Position numbers and translations under genes: made by a program
The notes under the pieces: generated by a model
The model's database searches: none
The model's input: the letters and a program-made list of their open reading frames with translations, nothing else
What the model was told of the DNA's origin: nothing
Origin: Ptiloglossa arizonensis
Lineage: Eukaryota; Arthropoda; Insecta; Hymenoptera; Colletidae
NCBI RefSeq assembly: GCF_051014685.1
Contig: NW_027478401.1
Location: 1,178,001 to 1,242,000 of the forward strand
DNA: 64,000 nucleotides
Reading direction: 5' to 3'
In this document: positions 13,058-25,923 of the stretch, piece by piece
Layout: each line of letters starts with the position of its first letter
Position numbering within the stretch: the first letter of the stretch is position 1

Positions 13058-13800
13058 AGGAATTTCTCGAGTTCGTCATTCCGTTCGCGAGATATGGGAG
13101 TTTGAAGTTAAGGAATGCTTGAGAAACCATCAAAATTTTCGCAAGTCTGATACTCGAAACCAATAACTACAAAGGCCTAGGGGAAAAATGCACATACCTT
13201 TGTAATCGGGCGAGTTTCCACTTTCAGATGCAACAGGAATTTCTCGAGTTCGTCATTCCGTTCGCGAGATATGGGAGTTTGAAGTTAAGGAATGGTTGAG
13301 AAACCATCAAAATTTTCGCTGGTCTGATACTCGAATCCAGTAACTACTATGGCCTAGGGCAAAAATACACATACCGTTGTAATCTGGCGAGTTTTTACTT
13401 TCAGCTGCAATAGGAATTTCTCGAGTTCGTCAATCCGTTCGGGAGATATGGAAGTTTGAAGTTAATGAATCGTTGAGAAACCAACACAATTTTCGCAATT
13501 CTGATACTCGAAACCAATAACTACTATGGCCTAGGGCGAAAATACACGTACCGCAGTAATCGGGCGAGTTTCTGCTTTCAGATGCAATAGGAAATTCTCA
13601 AGTTCGTCAATCCGTTCGCGAGATATAGGAGTTTGAAGTTAAGTAATGGTTGAGAAACCATCAAAATTTCCGCAAGTCTGATACTCGAATCCAATAACTG
13701 CAAAGGCCTAGGGGAAAAATACACATACCGTTGTAATTGGGCGAGTTTCTACGTTCACATGCAACAGGAATTTCTCGAGTTCGTCAATCCGTTCGCGAGA
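13058..13800 (+). repeat. 7-monomer HOR, copy 2 (partial, about 4 monomers)
   Basis: It matches 11820-12562 at offset 1238 and shares the CTACTATGGCCTAGGGC and CGTACCGCAGTAATC variants. It stops matching near 13800: the first copy continues with GGTTGGGAAACCTTC, while this one continues with ATTGAGAAACCATCAAAACTTTCG. Copies differ at more positions than in HORs further right, which suggests an older duplication. Confidence 0.7.
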
Positions 13801-16800
13801 TATGGCAGTTTGAAGTTAAGGAATAATTGAGAAACCATCAAAACTTTCGCTGGTCTGATACTCGAATCCAGTAACTACTATGGCCTAGGGCAAAAATACA
13901 CATACCGTTGTAATCGGGCGAGTTTCTGCTTTCAGATGCAACAGGAATTTCTCGAGTTCGTCATTCCGTTCGCGAGATATGGGAGTTTGAAGTTAAGGAA
14001 TGGTTGAGAAACCATCAAAATTTTCGCTGGTCTGATACTCGAAACCGATAACTGGAATGGCCTAGGGGAAAGTACACATACCGTTGTAATCGGGCGAGTT
14101 TCCACATTCAGATGCAACAGGAATTTCTCGTGTTCGTCTATCCGTTCGCGAGATATGGGAGGTTGAAGTTAAGGAATGGTTGAGAAACCATCAAAATTAT
14201 CGCAAATCTGATACTCGAATCCAGTAACTACAATGGCCTAGGGCAAAAATACACATACGGTTGTAATCGGGCGAGTTTCTACTTTCGGCTGCAATAGGAA
14301 TTTCTCGAGTTCGTCAATCCGTTCGGGAGATATGGAAGTTTGAAGTTAAGGAATCGTTGAGAAACCAACACAATTTTCGCAAGTCTGATACTCGAAACCT
14401 ATAACTACTATGGCCTAGGGCGAAAATACATATACCATTGTAATCGGGCGAGTTTCTTCTTTCAGATGCAACAGGAATTTCTTGAATTCGTCAATCCGTT
14501 CGCGAGATTAGGGAGTTCGAAGTTAAGGAATTGTTGAGAAACCATCAAAACTTTCGCAAGTCTGATACTCGAAACCAATAACTACAAAGGCCTAGGGGAA
14601 AAATGCACATACCTTTGTAATCGGGCGAGTTTCCGCTTTCAGATGCAACAGGAATTTCTCGAGTTTGTCAATCCGTTCGCGAGATATGGGAGGTTGAAGT
14701 TAAGGAATGGTTGATAAACCATCAAAATTTTCGCATGTCTGATACTCGAAACCAGTAACTACTATGGCCTAGGGCAAAAATACACATACCGTTGTAATCG
14801 GGCGAGTTTCTACTTTCAGGTGCAACAGGAATTTCTCGAGTTCGTCAATCTGTTCGGGAGATATGGGAGTTTGAAGTTAAGGAATCGTTGAGAAACCATC
14901 AAAATTTTCGCAATTCTGATGCTAGAAACGAATAACTGGAATGGCCTAGTGGAAAAGTACACGCACCATTGTAATCGGGCGAGTTTCTACTTTCAGATGC
15001 AACAGGAATTAATCGAGTTCGTCAATCCATTCGCGTGAAAGGGGAGTTTGAAGTTAAGGAATGGTTGAGAACTCATCAAAATTTTCGCAAGCCTGATACT
15101 CGAAACCAATAACTACAAAGGCCTAGTGCAAAAATACACATACCGTTGTAATCGGGCGAGTTTCTGGTATCAGTTGCAACAGGAATTTCTCGAGTTCGTC
15201 AATCCGTTCGCGAGATATGGGAGTTTGAAGTTAAGGAAAGGTTGAGAAACCATCAAAATTTTCGAGGTCTGATACTCGAAACCAATATCTGGAATGGCCT
15301 AGGGGAAAAATACGCACACCATTGTAATCGGGCTTGTTTCTACTTTCAGATACAACAGGATTTTCTCGAGTTCGTCAATGCGTTCGCGAGATATGGGAGT
15401 TTGAAGTTAAGGAATGGTTGAGAAATCATCAAAATTTTCGCAAGCCTGATACTCGAAACCAATAACTACAAAGGCCAAGGGGAAAAATACACATACCGTT
15501 GTAATCGGGCGAGTTTCTGCTATCAGATGCAACAGAAATTTCACGAGTTCGTCAATCCGTTCGCGAGAAATGGGAGTTTGAAGTTAAGGAATGGTTGAGA
15601 AACCATCAAAATTTTCGCAAGTCTGATTCTCGAAACCTATAACTACAAAGGCCAAGGGAAAAAATACACATACCGTTGTAATCGGGCGAGTTTCTACTCT
15701 CAGATGCAACAGGAATTTCTCGTGTTCGTCATTCCGTTCGCGAGATATGGGAGTTTGAAGTAATGGAATGGTTGAGAAATCATCAAAATTTTCGCAGGTC
15801 TGATACTCGAAACCAATAACTACAATGACCTAGGGGAAGAATACACGTGCCGTTGTAATCGGGCGAGTTTCTACTTTCAGATGCAACAGGAATTTCTCGT
15901 GTCCGTCATTCCGTTCGCGAGATATAGGAGTTTGAAGTAATGGAATGGTTGAGAAATCATCAAAATTTTCGCAGGTCTGATACTCGAAACCAATAACCAC
16001 AATGACCTAGGGGAAGAATACACATGCCGTTGTAATCGGGCGAGTTTCTACTTTCAGATGCAACAGGAATTTCTCCAGTTCGTCAATCCGTTCGCGAGAA
16101 ATGGGAGTGTGAAGGTAAGGAATGGCTGAGAATCTATCAAAATCTTTGGAATTCTGATGCTTGAAACGAATAACTGGAATGGCCTAGGGGAAAAGTACAC
16201 GCCCCATTGTAATCGGGCGAGTTTCTACTTTCAGATGCAACAGGAATTTCTCGAGTTCGTCAATCCGTGCGCGAGATATGGGAGTTTGAAGTTAAGGAAT
16301 GGTTGAGAAACCGTCAAAATTTTCGCAAGTCTGATACTCGAAACCAATAACTACAAAGGCCAAGGGAAAAAATAAACATACCTTTGTAATCGGGCGAGTT
16401 TCTACTTTCAGATGCAACAGGAATTTCTCGTGTTCGTCATTCCGTTCGCGAGATATGGGAGTTTGAAGTTAAGGAATGGTTGAGAAACCATCAAAATTTT
16501 CGCTGGTCTGATTCTCGAAACCAATAACTACTATGGCCTAGGGCAAAAATACACATACCTTTGTAATCGGGCGAGTGTCCACATTCAGATGCAACAGGAA
16601 TTTCTCGAGTTCGTCATTCCGTTCGCGAGATACGGCAGTTTGAAAATAAGGTATGGTTGAGACCCCATCAAAATTTTCGCAATTCTGATGCTAGAAACGA
16701 ATAACTGGAATGGCCTAGTGGAAAAGTACACGCACCATTGTAATCGGGCGAGTTTCTACTTTCAGATGCAACAGGAATTAATCGAGTTTGTCAATCCGTT

Positions 16801-18099
16801 CGCGAGAAAGGGGAGTTTGAAGTTAAGGAATGGTTGAGAAACCATCAAAATTTTCGCAAGCCGGATACTCGAAGCCAATAACTACAAAGGCCTAGGGCAA
16901 AAATACACATACCTTTGTAATCGGGCGAGTTTCTGCTTTCACATGCAACAGGTATTTCTCGAGTTCATGAATCCGTACGCGAGATATGGGAATTTGAAGT
17001 TAAGGAATGGTTGAGAAATCAACAAAATTTTCGCAAGTCTGATACTCGAAAACAATAACTACAATGGCATGGGTTAAAAATACACATACCTTTGTAATCG
17101 GGCGAGTTTCTGCTTTCACATGCAACAGGTATTTCTCGAGTTCATCAATCTGTGCGCGAGATATGGGAATTTGAAGTTAAGGAATGGTTGAGAAACCATC
17201 AAAATTTTCGCAATTCTGATGCTAGAAACGAATAACTGGAATGGCCTAGGGGAAAAGTACACGCACCATTGTAATCGAGCGAGTTTCTACTTTCAGATGC
17301 AACAGGAATTAATCGAGTTCGTCAAACCGTTCGCGATAAATGGGAGTTTGAAGTTAAGGAATGGTTGGGAAACCATCAAAATTTTCGCAATTCGATGCTA
17401 GAAACGAATAACTACAAAGGCCTAGGGGAAAAATACACACACCGTTGCAATCGGGGGAGTTTCTACTTTCACCTGCAACAGGAATTTCTCGAGTACGTCA
17501 ATCCGTTCGCAAGATATGAGAGTTTGAAGTTAAGGAATGGTTGAGAAACCATCAAAATTTTCGCTGGTCTGATACTCGAAACCAATAACTGGAATGGCCT
17601 AGGGGTAAAGTACACACCCTGTAATCGGGCTAGTTTCTACTTTGAGATGCAACAGGAATTTCTCGAGTTCGTCAATCCGTTCGCGAGATATGGGAGTTTG
17701 AAAATAAGGAATGGTTGAGAAACCATCAAAATTTTCGCAGGTCTGATACCCGAAACTAATAACTGGAATGGCCTAGGGGAAAAGTACACACACCATTCTA
17801 ATCGGGCGAGTTTCTGCTTTCAGATGCAACAGGAATTTCTCGAGTTCGTCAATCCGTTCGCGAGAAATGGAAGTTTGAAGTTAAGGAATGGTTGAGAAAC
17901 TATCAAAATTTTCGCAAGTCTGATACTCGAAACCAATAACTGGAATGGCCTAGGGGAAAAACACACATATCTTTGTAATCGGGCGAGTTTCTACTTTCAG
18001 ATGCAACAGGAATTTCTCGAGTTCGTCAATCCGTTCGCGAGAAATGGAAGTTTGAAGTTAAGGAATGGTTGAGAAACTATCAAAATTTTCGCAAGTCTG
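13801..18099 (+). repeat. Diverged, mostly monomeric satellite
   Basis: This is the most heterogeneous stretch of the window, about 24 monomers without a clear tandem HOR. Lineage-specific variants are scattered: GATGCTAGAAACGAATAAC near 14918, 16688 and 17219, GGAATTAATCGAG near 15004 and 17307, and FROM-type rarities such as TTGAGACCCCATC near 16650. Several units lose the box-like element, for example by GTGCGCGAG near 16268 or GTTCGCGTGAAAGGGG near 15031. Higher monomer-to-monomer divergence is what an older, less homogenised array segment would show. Confidence 0.75.
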
Positions 18100-18453
18100 A
18101 TACTCGAAACCAATAACTACAAAGGCCTAGGTGAAAAACACACATATCTTTGTAATCGGGCGAGTTTCTACTTTCAGATGCAACAGGAATTTCTCGTGTT
18201 CGTCAATCCGTTCGCGAGAAATGGGAGTTTGAAGTTAAGGAATGGTTGAGAAACTATCAAAATTTTCGCAAGTCTGATACTCGAAACCAATAACTACAAA
18301 GGCCTAGGGGAAAAACACACATATCTTTGTAATCGGGCGAGTTTCTACTTTCACATGCAACAGGAATTTCTCCAGTTCGTCAATCCGTTCGCGAGATATG
18401 GAAGTGTGAAGTTAAGGAATGGTTGAGAAGCCATCAAAATTTTCGCTGGTCTG
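18100..18453 (+). repeat. 2-monomer duplication, copy 1 (354 bp)
   Basis: The two-unit block with GGCCTAGGTGAAAAACACAC followed by a unit with CTTTCACATGCAAC, TCTCCAGTTCG and GGAAGTGTGAAG repeats at offset 354 (18121 against 18475). The same unit pair reappears near 21700-21900, 22950-23100 and 34430-34600, so it is a mobile HOR building block of this array. Confidence 0.75.
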
Positions 18454-18807
18454 ATACCCGAAACCAATAACTACAAAGGCCTAGGTGAAAAACACACATA
18501 TCTTTGTAATCGGGCGAGTTTCTACTTTCAGATACAACAGGAATTTCTCGAGTTCGTCAATCCGTTCGCGAGAAATGGGAGTTTGAAGTTAAGGAATGGT
18601 TGAGAAACTATCAAAATTTTCGCAAGTCTGATACTCGAAACCAATAACTACAAAGGCCTAGGGGAAAAACACACATATCTTTGTAATCGGGCGAGTTTCT
18701 ACTTTCACATGCAACAGGAATTTCTCCAGTTCGTCAATCCGTTCGCGAGATATGGAAGTGTGAAGTTAAGGAATGGTTGAGAAACCATCAAAATTTTCGC
18801 TGGTCTG
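18454..18807 (+). repeat. 2-monomer duplication, copy 2 (354 bp)
   Basis: Repeats 18100-18453 with a few differences, for example CAGATACAAC near 18531 where the first copy has CAGATGCAAC. The CAGATACAAC form is the one carried into the related blocks near 21892, 23131, 34627 and 36397. Confidence 0.72.
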
Positions 18808-20851
18808 ATACTCGAAACCAATAACTGGAATGGCCTAGGGGAAAAGTACACACACCAATGTCATCGGGCGAGTTTCTACTTTCAGATGCAACAGGAACTT
18901 CTCGAGTTCGTCAATCCGTTCGCGAGATATGGGAGTTTGAAGTTAAGGAATGGTTGAGAAACCCTCAAAATTTTCGCAAGTCTGATACTCTAAACCAATA
19001 ACTACAATGGCCTAGGGGAAAAACTTACATATCTTTGTAATCGGGCGAGTTTCTGCTTTCAGATGCAACAGGAATTTCTCGAGTTCGTCAATCCGTTCGC
19101 GAGATATGGGAGTTTGAAGTTAAGGAATGCTTGAGAAACCATCAAAATTTTCGCAAGTCTGATACTCTAAACCAATAACTACAAAGGCCTAGGGGAAAAT
19201 GCAGCTACCATTGTAATCGGGCGAGTTTCTGCTTTTAGATGCAACAGGAATTTCTCGAGTTCGTCAATCCGTTTGCGAGATATGGGAGTTTGAAGTTAAG
19301 GAATGCTTGAGAAACCATCAAAATTTTCGCAATTCTGATACTCGAAACCAATAACTACAAAGGCCTGGGGTAAAAATGCACATACCGTTGAAATCGGGCG
19401 AGTTTCTGCTTTCAGATGCAACAGGAATTTCTCGAGTGCGTCATTGCGTTCGCGAGATATGGAAGTTTGAAGTTAAAGAATGGCTGAGAAACCATCAAAA
19501 TTTTCGCAAGTCTGATACTCGAAACCAATAACTACAAAGGCCTAGGGGAAAAATGCACATACCTTTGTAATCGGGCGAGTTTCCACTTTCAGATGCAACA
19601 GGAATTTCTCGAGTTCGTCAATCCGTTCGCGAGATATGGGAGTTTGAAGTTAAGGAATGGTTGAGTAACCCTCAAAATTTTCGCAAGTCTGATACTCGAA
19701 ACCAATAACTACAAAGGCCTAGGGGAAAAATGCACATACCTTTGTAATCGGGCGAGTTTCCACTTTCAGATGCAACAGGAATTTCTCGAGTTCGTCGATC
19801 CGTTCGCGAGATATGGGAGTTTGAAGATAAGGAATGTTTGAGAAAACCACAAAATTTTCGCAAGTCTGATACTCTAAACCATTAACTACAATGGCCTAGG
19901 GGAAAAACATACATATCTTTGTAATCGGGCGAGTTTCTGCTTTCAGATGCAACAGGAATTTCTCGAGTGCGTCATTGCGTTCGCGAGATATGGAAGTTTG
20001 AAGTTAAAGAATGGCTGAGAAACCATCAAAATTTTCGCAAGTCTGATACTCGAAACCAATAACTGGAATGGCCTAGCGGAAAAGTACACACACCATTCTA
20101 ATCGGGCGAGTCTCTACTTTCAGATGCAACAGGAATTTCTCGAGTTCGTCGATCCGTTCGCGAGATATGGGAGTTTGAAGATAAGGAATGGTTGAGAAAC
20201 CCTCAAAATTTTCGCAAGTCTGATACTCTAAACCATTAACTACAATGGCCTAGGGGAAAAACATACATATCTTTGTAATCGGGCGAGTTTCTGCTTTCAG
20301 ATGCAACAGGAATTTCTCGAGTTCGTCAATCCGTTCGCGAGATATGGGAGTTTGAAGTTAAGGAATGCTTGAGAAACCATCCAAATTTTCGCAATTCTTA
20401 TACTCTAAACCAATAACTACAAAGGCCTAGGGGAAAAATGCACATACCTTTGTAATCGGGCGAGTTTCCTCTTTCAGATGCAACAGGAATTTCTCGAGTT
20501 CGTCATTCCGTTCGCGAGATATGGGAGTCTGAATTTAAGGAATGGTTGAGAAACCATCAAAATTTTCGCAATTCTTACGCTAGAAACCAATAACTACAAT
20601 GGCCTAGGGGAAAATACACATTCCGTTGTAATCGGGCGAGTTTCTGCTTTCAGATGCAACAGAAATTTCTCGAGTTCGTCAATCCGTTCGCGAGATATGG
20701 GAGTTTGAAGTTAAGGAATGGTTGAGAAACCGTCAAAATTTTCGCAAGTCTGATACTCGAAACCAATAACTACTATGGCCTAGGGCAAAAATGCACATAC
20801 CGTTATAATCGGGCGAGATTCTACTTTCCCATGCAACAGGAATTTCTCGAG
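18808..20851 (+). repeat. Mixed satellite monomers shared with later HOR blocks
   Basis: About 11-12 monomers. Several subtypes recur later in the same order: ACCAATGTCATCGGG (near 18852, again near 34952, 36722 and 40967), ATGCAGCTACCATTG (near 19200, again near 23799 and 28576), GAGTGCGTCATTGCG (near 19434, again at several HORs to the right) and CTAAACCATTAACTAC (near 19873, 20230, 24829). These are probable sources, or relics, of the units amplified between 23 and 42 kb. Confidence 0.7.
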
Positions 20852-22090
20852 TTCGTCAATCCGTTCGCGAGGTATGGAAGTGTGAAGTTAAGGAATGGTT
20901 GAGAAACCATCAAAATTTTCGCAAGTCTGATAATCGAAACCAATAACTGGAATGAGCTAGGGGAAAAGTACACACACCATTGTAATCGGGCATGTTTCTA
21001 CTTTCAGATGCAACCGGAATTTCTCGAATTCGTCAATCCGTTCGCGAGATATGGGTGTTTGAAGTTAAGGAATGGTTAAGAAACCATCATAATTTTCGCA
21101 ATTCTGATGCTAGAAACGAATAACTGGAATGAGCTAGGGGAAAAGTACACACACCATTGTAATCGGGCATGTTTCTACTTTCAAATGCAACAGGAATTTC
21201 TCGAGTTCGTCAATCCGTTCGCGAGATATGGGAGTTTGAAGTTAAGGAATGGTTGAGAAACCATCAAAATTTTCGCAAGTCTGATACTCGAAACCAATAA
21301 CTGGAATGGCCTAGGTAAAAAATACACGTACCGTTGTAATCGGGCGTGTTTCTGCTTTCAGATGCAATAGGAATTTCTCAAGTTCGTCATTCCGTGCGCG
21401 AGATATGGGAGTTTGAAGTTAAGGAATGGTTGAGAAACCTTCAAAATATTCGCTGGTCTGATACTAGAAACCAATAACTGGAATGGCCTAGGTCAAAAAT
21501 ACACGTACCGTTGTAATCGGGCGAGTTTCTACTTTCAGATGCAACAGGAATTTCTCGTGTTCGTCAATCCGTTCGCGAGAAATGGGAGTTTGAAGTTAAG
21601 GAATGGTTGAGAAACTATCAAAATTTTCGCAAGTCTGATTCTCGAAACCAATAACTACAAAGGCCTAGGGGAAAAACACACATATCTTTGTAATCGGGCG
21701 AGTTTCTACTTTCACATGCAACAGGAATTTCTCCAGTTCGTCAATCCGTTCGCGAGATATGGAAGTGTGAAGTTAAGGAATGGTTGAGAAACCATCAAAA
21801 TTTTCGCTGGTCTGATACCCGAAACCAATAACTACAAAGGCCTAGGTGAAAAACACACATATCTTTGTAATCGGGCGAGTTTCTACTTTCAGATACAACG
21901 GGAATTTCTCGAGTTCGTCAATCCGTTCGCGAGAAATGGGAGTTTGAAGTTAAGGAATGGTTGAGAAACTATCAAAATTTTCGCAAGTCTGATACTCGAA
22001 ACCAATAACTACAAAGGCCTAGGGGAAAAACACACATATCTTTGTAATCGGGCGAGTTTCTACTTTCACATGCAACAGGAATTTCTCCAG
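20852..22090 (+). repeat. 7-monomer HOR, copy 1 (1239 bp)
   Basis: The rare variant GCAACCGGAATTTCTCG occurs near 21010 and again near 22249, an offset of 1239 (7 x 177). The following monomers with GGTTAAGAAACCATCATAA, GAATGAGCTAGGGG and CTTCAAAATATTCGC repeat at the same offset. The left edge lies where TCTCGAG in copy 1 faces TCTCCAG in copy 2. Confidence 0.84.
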
Positions 22091-23235
22091 TTCGTCAATC
22101 CGTTCGCGAGGTATGGAAGTGTGAAGTTAAGGAATGGTTGAGAAACCATCAAAATTTTCGCAAGTCTGATAATCGAAACCAATAACTGGAATGAGCTAGG
22201 GGAAAAGTACACACACCATTGTAATCGGGCATGTTTCTACTTTCAGATGCAACCGGAATTTCTCGAATTCGTCAATCCGTTCGCGAGATATGGGTGTTTG
22301 AAGTTAAGGAATGGTTAAGAAACCATCATAATTTTCGCAATTCTGATGCTAGAAACGAATAACTGGAATGAGCTAGGGGAAAAGTACACACACCATTGTA
22401 ATCGGGCATGTTTCTACTTTCAAATGCAACAGGAATTTCTCGAGTTCGTCAATCCGTTCGCGAGATATGGGAGTTTGAAGTTAAGGAATGGTTGAGAAAC
22501 CATCAAAATTTTCGCAAGTCTGATACTCGAAACCAATAACTGGAATGGCCTAGGTAAAAAATACACGTACCGTTGTAATCGGGCGTGTTTCTGCTTTCAG
22601 ATGCAATAGGAATTTCTCAAGTTCGTCATTCCGTGCGCGAGATATGGGAGTTTGAAGTTAAGGAATGGTTGAGAAACCTTCAAAATATTCGCTGGTCTGA
22701 TACTAGAAACCAATAACTGGAATGGCCTAGGTCAAAAATACACGTACCGTTGTAATCGGGCGAGTTTCTACTTTCAGATGCAACAGGAATTTCTCGTGTT
22801 CGTCAATCCGTTCGCGAGAAATGGGAGTTTGAAGTTAAGGAATGGTTGAGAAACTATCAAAATTTTCGCAAGTCTGATACTCGAAACCAATAACTACAAA
22901 GGCCTAGGGGAAAAACACACATATCTTTGTAATCGGGCGAGTTTCTACTTTCACATGCAACAGGAATTTCTCCAGTTCGTCAATCCGTTCGCGAGATATG
23001 GAAGTGTGAAGTTAAGGAATGGTTGAGAAACCATCAAAATTTTCGCTGGTCTGATACCCGAAACCAATAACTACAAAGGCCTAGGTGAAAAACACACATA
23101 TCTTTGTAATCGGGCGAGTTTCTACTTTCAGATACAACGGGAATTTCTCGAGTTCGTCAATCCGTTCGCGAGAAATGGGAGTTTGAAGTTAAGGAATGGT
23201 TGAGAAACTATCAAAATTTTCGCAAGTCTGATACT
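22091..23235 (+). repeat. 7-monomer HOR, copy 2 (about 1145 bp)
   Basis: Nearly identical to 20852-21996. The match ends near 23235, where GATACTCTAAACC replaces GATACTCGAAACC and the sequence joins the block otherwise seen near 18980-19100. The junction falls in the same monomer phase, as expected for unequal exchange between homologous units. Confidence 0.82.
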
Positions 23236-24153
23236 CTAAACCAATAACTACAATGGCCTAGGGGAAAAACTTACATATCTTTGTAATCGGGCGAGTTTCT
23301 GCTTTCAGATGCAACAGGAATTTCTCGAGTTCGTCAATCCGTTCGCGAGATATGGGAGTTTGAAGTTAAGGAATGCTTGAGAAACCATCAAAATTTTCGC
23401 AATTCTGATACTCTAAACCAATAACTACAAAGGCCTAGGGGAAAATGCAGATACCATTGTAATCGGGCGTGTTTCTGCTTTCAGATGCAACAGGAATTTC
23501 TCGAGTTCGTCAATCCGTTTGCGAGATATGGGAGTTTGAACTTAAGGAATGCTTGAGAAACCATCAAAATTTTCGCTGGTCTGATACTCGAAACCAATAA
23601 CTGGAATGACATAGGGGAAAAGTGCACACACCTTTGTAATCGGGCATGTTTCTACTTTCAGATCCAACAGGAATTTCTCGAGTTCGTCAATCCGTTCGCG
23701 AGATATGGGAGTTTGAACTTAAGGAATGCTTGAGAAACCATCAAAATTTTCGAAAGTCTGATACTCGAAACCAATAACTACAAAGGCCTAGGGGAAAATG
23801 CAGCTACCATTGTAATCGGGCGAGTTTCTGCTTTCAGATGCAACAGGAATTTCTCGAGTTCGTCAATCCGTTTGCGAGATATGGGAGTTTGAAGTTAAGG
23901 AATGCTTGAGAAACCATCAAAATTTTCGCAATTCTGATACTCGAAACCAATAACTACAAAGGCCTGGGGTAAAAATGCACATACCGTTGAAATCGGGCGA
24001 GTTTCTGCTTTCAGATGCAACAGGAATTTCTCGAGTGCGTCATTGCGTTCGCGAGATATGGAAGTTTGAAGTTAAAGAATGGCTGAGAAACCATCAAAAT
24101 TTTCGCAAGTCTGATACTCGAAACCAATAACTACAAAGGCCTAGGGGAAAAAA
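23236..24153 (+). repeat. Satellite monomers linking two HOR blocks
   Basis: About five monomers that follow the order of 18970-19560 and 35080-35500: ACTTACATATC, ATGCAGATACC, GAATGACATAGGGG with TCAGATCCAAC, then ATGCAGCTACC. The offset between the ATGCAGCTACC monomers at 19200 and 23799 is 4599 (26 x 176.9). No non-satellite sequence is present. Confidence 0.7.
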
Positions 24154-25038
24154 GCACATACCTTTGTAATCGGGCGAGTTTCCACTTTCAGATGCAACAG
24201 GAATTTCTCGAGTTCGTCAATCCGTTCGCGAGATATGGGAGTTTGAAGTTAAGGAATGGTTGAGTAACCCTCAAAATTTTCGCAAGTCTGATACTCGAAA
24301 CCAATAACTACAAAGGCCTAGGGGAAAAATGCACATACCTTTGTAATCGGGCGAGTTTCCACTTTCAGATGCAACAGGAATTTCTCGAGTTCGTCGTTCC
24401 GTTCGCGAGATATGGGAGTTTGAAGTTAAGGAATGCTTGAGAAATCATCAAAATTTTCGCAATTCTGATACTCGAAACCAATAACTACAAAGGCCTGGGG
24501 TAAAAACGCACATACCGTTGAAATCGGGCGAGTTTCTGCTTTCAGATGCAACAGGAATTTCTCGAGTGCGTCATTGCGTTCGCGAGATATGGAAGTTTGA
24601 AGTTAAAGAATGGCTGAGAAACCATCAAAATTTTCGCAAGTCTGATACTCGAAACCAATAACTGGAATGGCCTAGCGGAAAAGTATACACACCATTCTAA
24701 TCGGGCGAGTCTCTACTTTCAGATGCAACAGGAATTTCTCGAGTTCGTCGATCCGTTCGCGAGATATGGGAGTTTGAAGATAAGGAATGGTTGAGAAACC
24801 CTCAAAATTTTCGCAAGTCTGATACTCTAAACCATTAACTACAATGGCCTAGGGGAAAAACATACATATCTTTGTAATCGGGCGAGTTTCTGCTTTCAGA
24901 TGCAACAGGAATTTCTCGAGTTCGTCAATCCGTTCGCGAGATATGGGAGTTTGAAGTTAAGGAATGCTTGAGAAACCATCAAAATTTTCGCAATTCTTAT
25001 ACTCTAAACCAATAACTACAAAGGCCTAGGGGAAAAAT
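24154..25038 (+). repeat. 5-monomer HOR, copy 1 (885 bp)
   Basis: The variant GGTTGAGTAACCCTC occurs near 24258 and again near 25143, and CTAAACCATTAACTAC near 24827 and 25712, both at an offset of 885 (5 x 177). The monomer with GTTGAAATCGGG and GAGTGCGTCATTGCG sits in the middle of both copies. Confidence 0.82.
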
Positions 25039-25923
25039 GCACATACCTTTGTAATCGGGCGAGTTTCCACTTTCAGATGCAACAGGAATTTCTCGAGTTC
25101 GTCAATCCGTTCGCGAGATATGGGAGTTTGAAGTTAAGGAATGGTTGAGTAACCCTCAAAATTTTCGCAAGTCTGATACTCGAAACCAATAACTACAAAG
25201 GCCTAGGGGAAAAATGCACATACCTTTGTAATCGGGCGAGTTTCCACTTTCAGATGCAACAGGAATTTCTCGAGTTCGTCGTTCCGTTCGCGAGATATGG
25301 GAGTTTGAAGTTAAGGAATGCTTGAGAAATCATCAAAATTTTCGCAATTCTGATACTCGAAACCAATAACTACAAAGGCCTGGGGTAAAAATGCACATAC
25401 CGTTGAAATCGGGCGAGTTTCTGCTTTCAGATGCAACAGGAATTTCTCGAGTGCGTCATTGCGTTCGCGAGATATGGAAGTTTGAAGTTAAAGAATGGCT
25501 GAGAAACCATCAAAATTTTCGCAAGTCTGATACTCGAAACCAATAACTGGAATGGCCTAGCGGAAAAGTACACACACCATTCTAATCGGGCGAGTCTCTA
25601 CTTTCAGATGCAACAGGAATTTCTCGAGTTCGTCGATCCGTTCGCGAGATATGGGAGTTTGAAGATAAGGAATGGTTGAGAAACCCTCAAAATTTTCGCA
25701 AGTCTGATACTCTAAACCATTAACTACAATGGCCTAGGGGAAAAACATACATATCTTTGTAATCGGGCGAGTTTCTGCTTTCAGATGCAACAGGAATTTC
25801 TCGAGTTCGTCAATCCGTTCGCGAGATATGGGAGTTTGAAGTTAAGGAATGCTTGAGAAACCATCAAAATTTTCGCAATTCTTATACTCTAAACCAATAA
25901 CTACAAAGGCCTAGGGGAAAAAT
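25039..25923 (+). repeat. 5-monomer HOR, copy 2 (885 bp)
   Basis: Tandem copy of 24154-25038 with very few differences, for example AAACGCACATACC near 24505 against AAATGCACATACC near 25390, a CpG/TpG-type change. Its last part also belongs to the start of the 20-monomer unit that follows. The same five-monomer order, sometimes minus a unit, reappears near 28920-29400 and 32110-32760. Confidence 0.8.
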
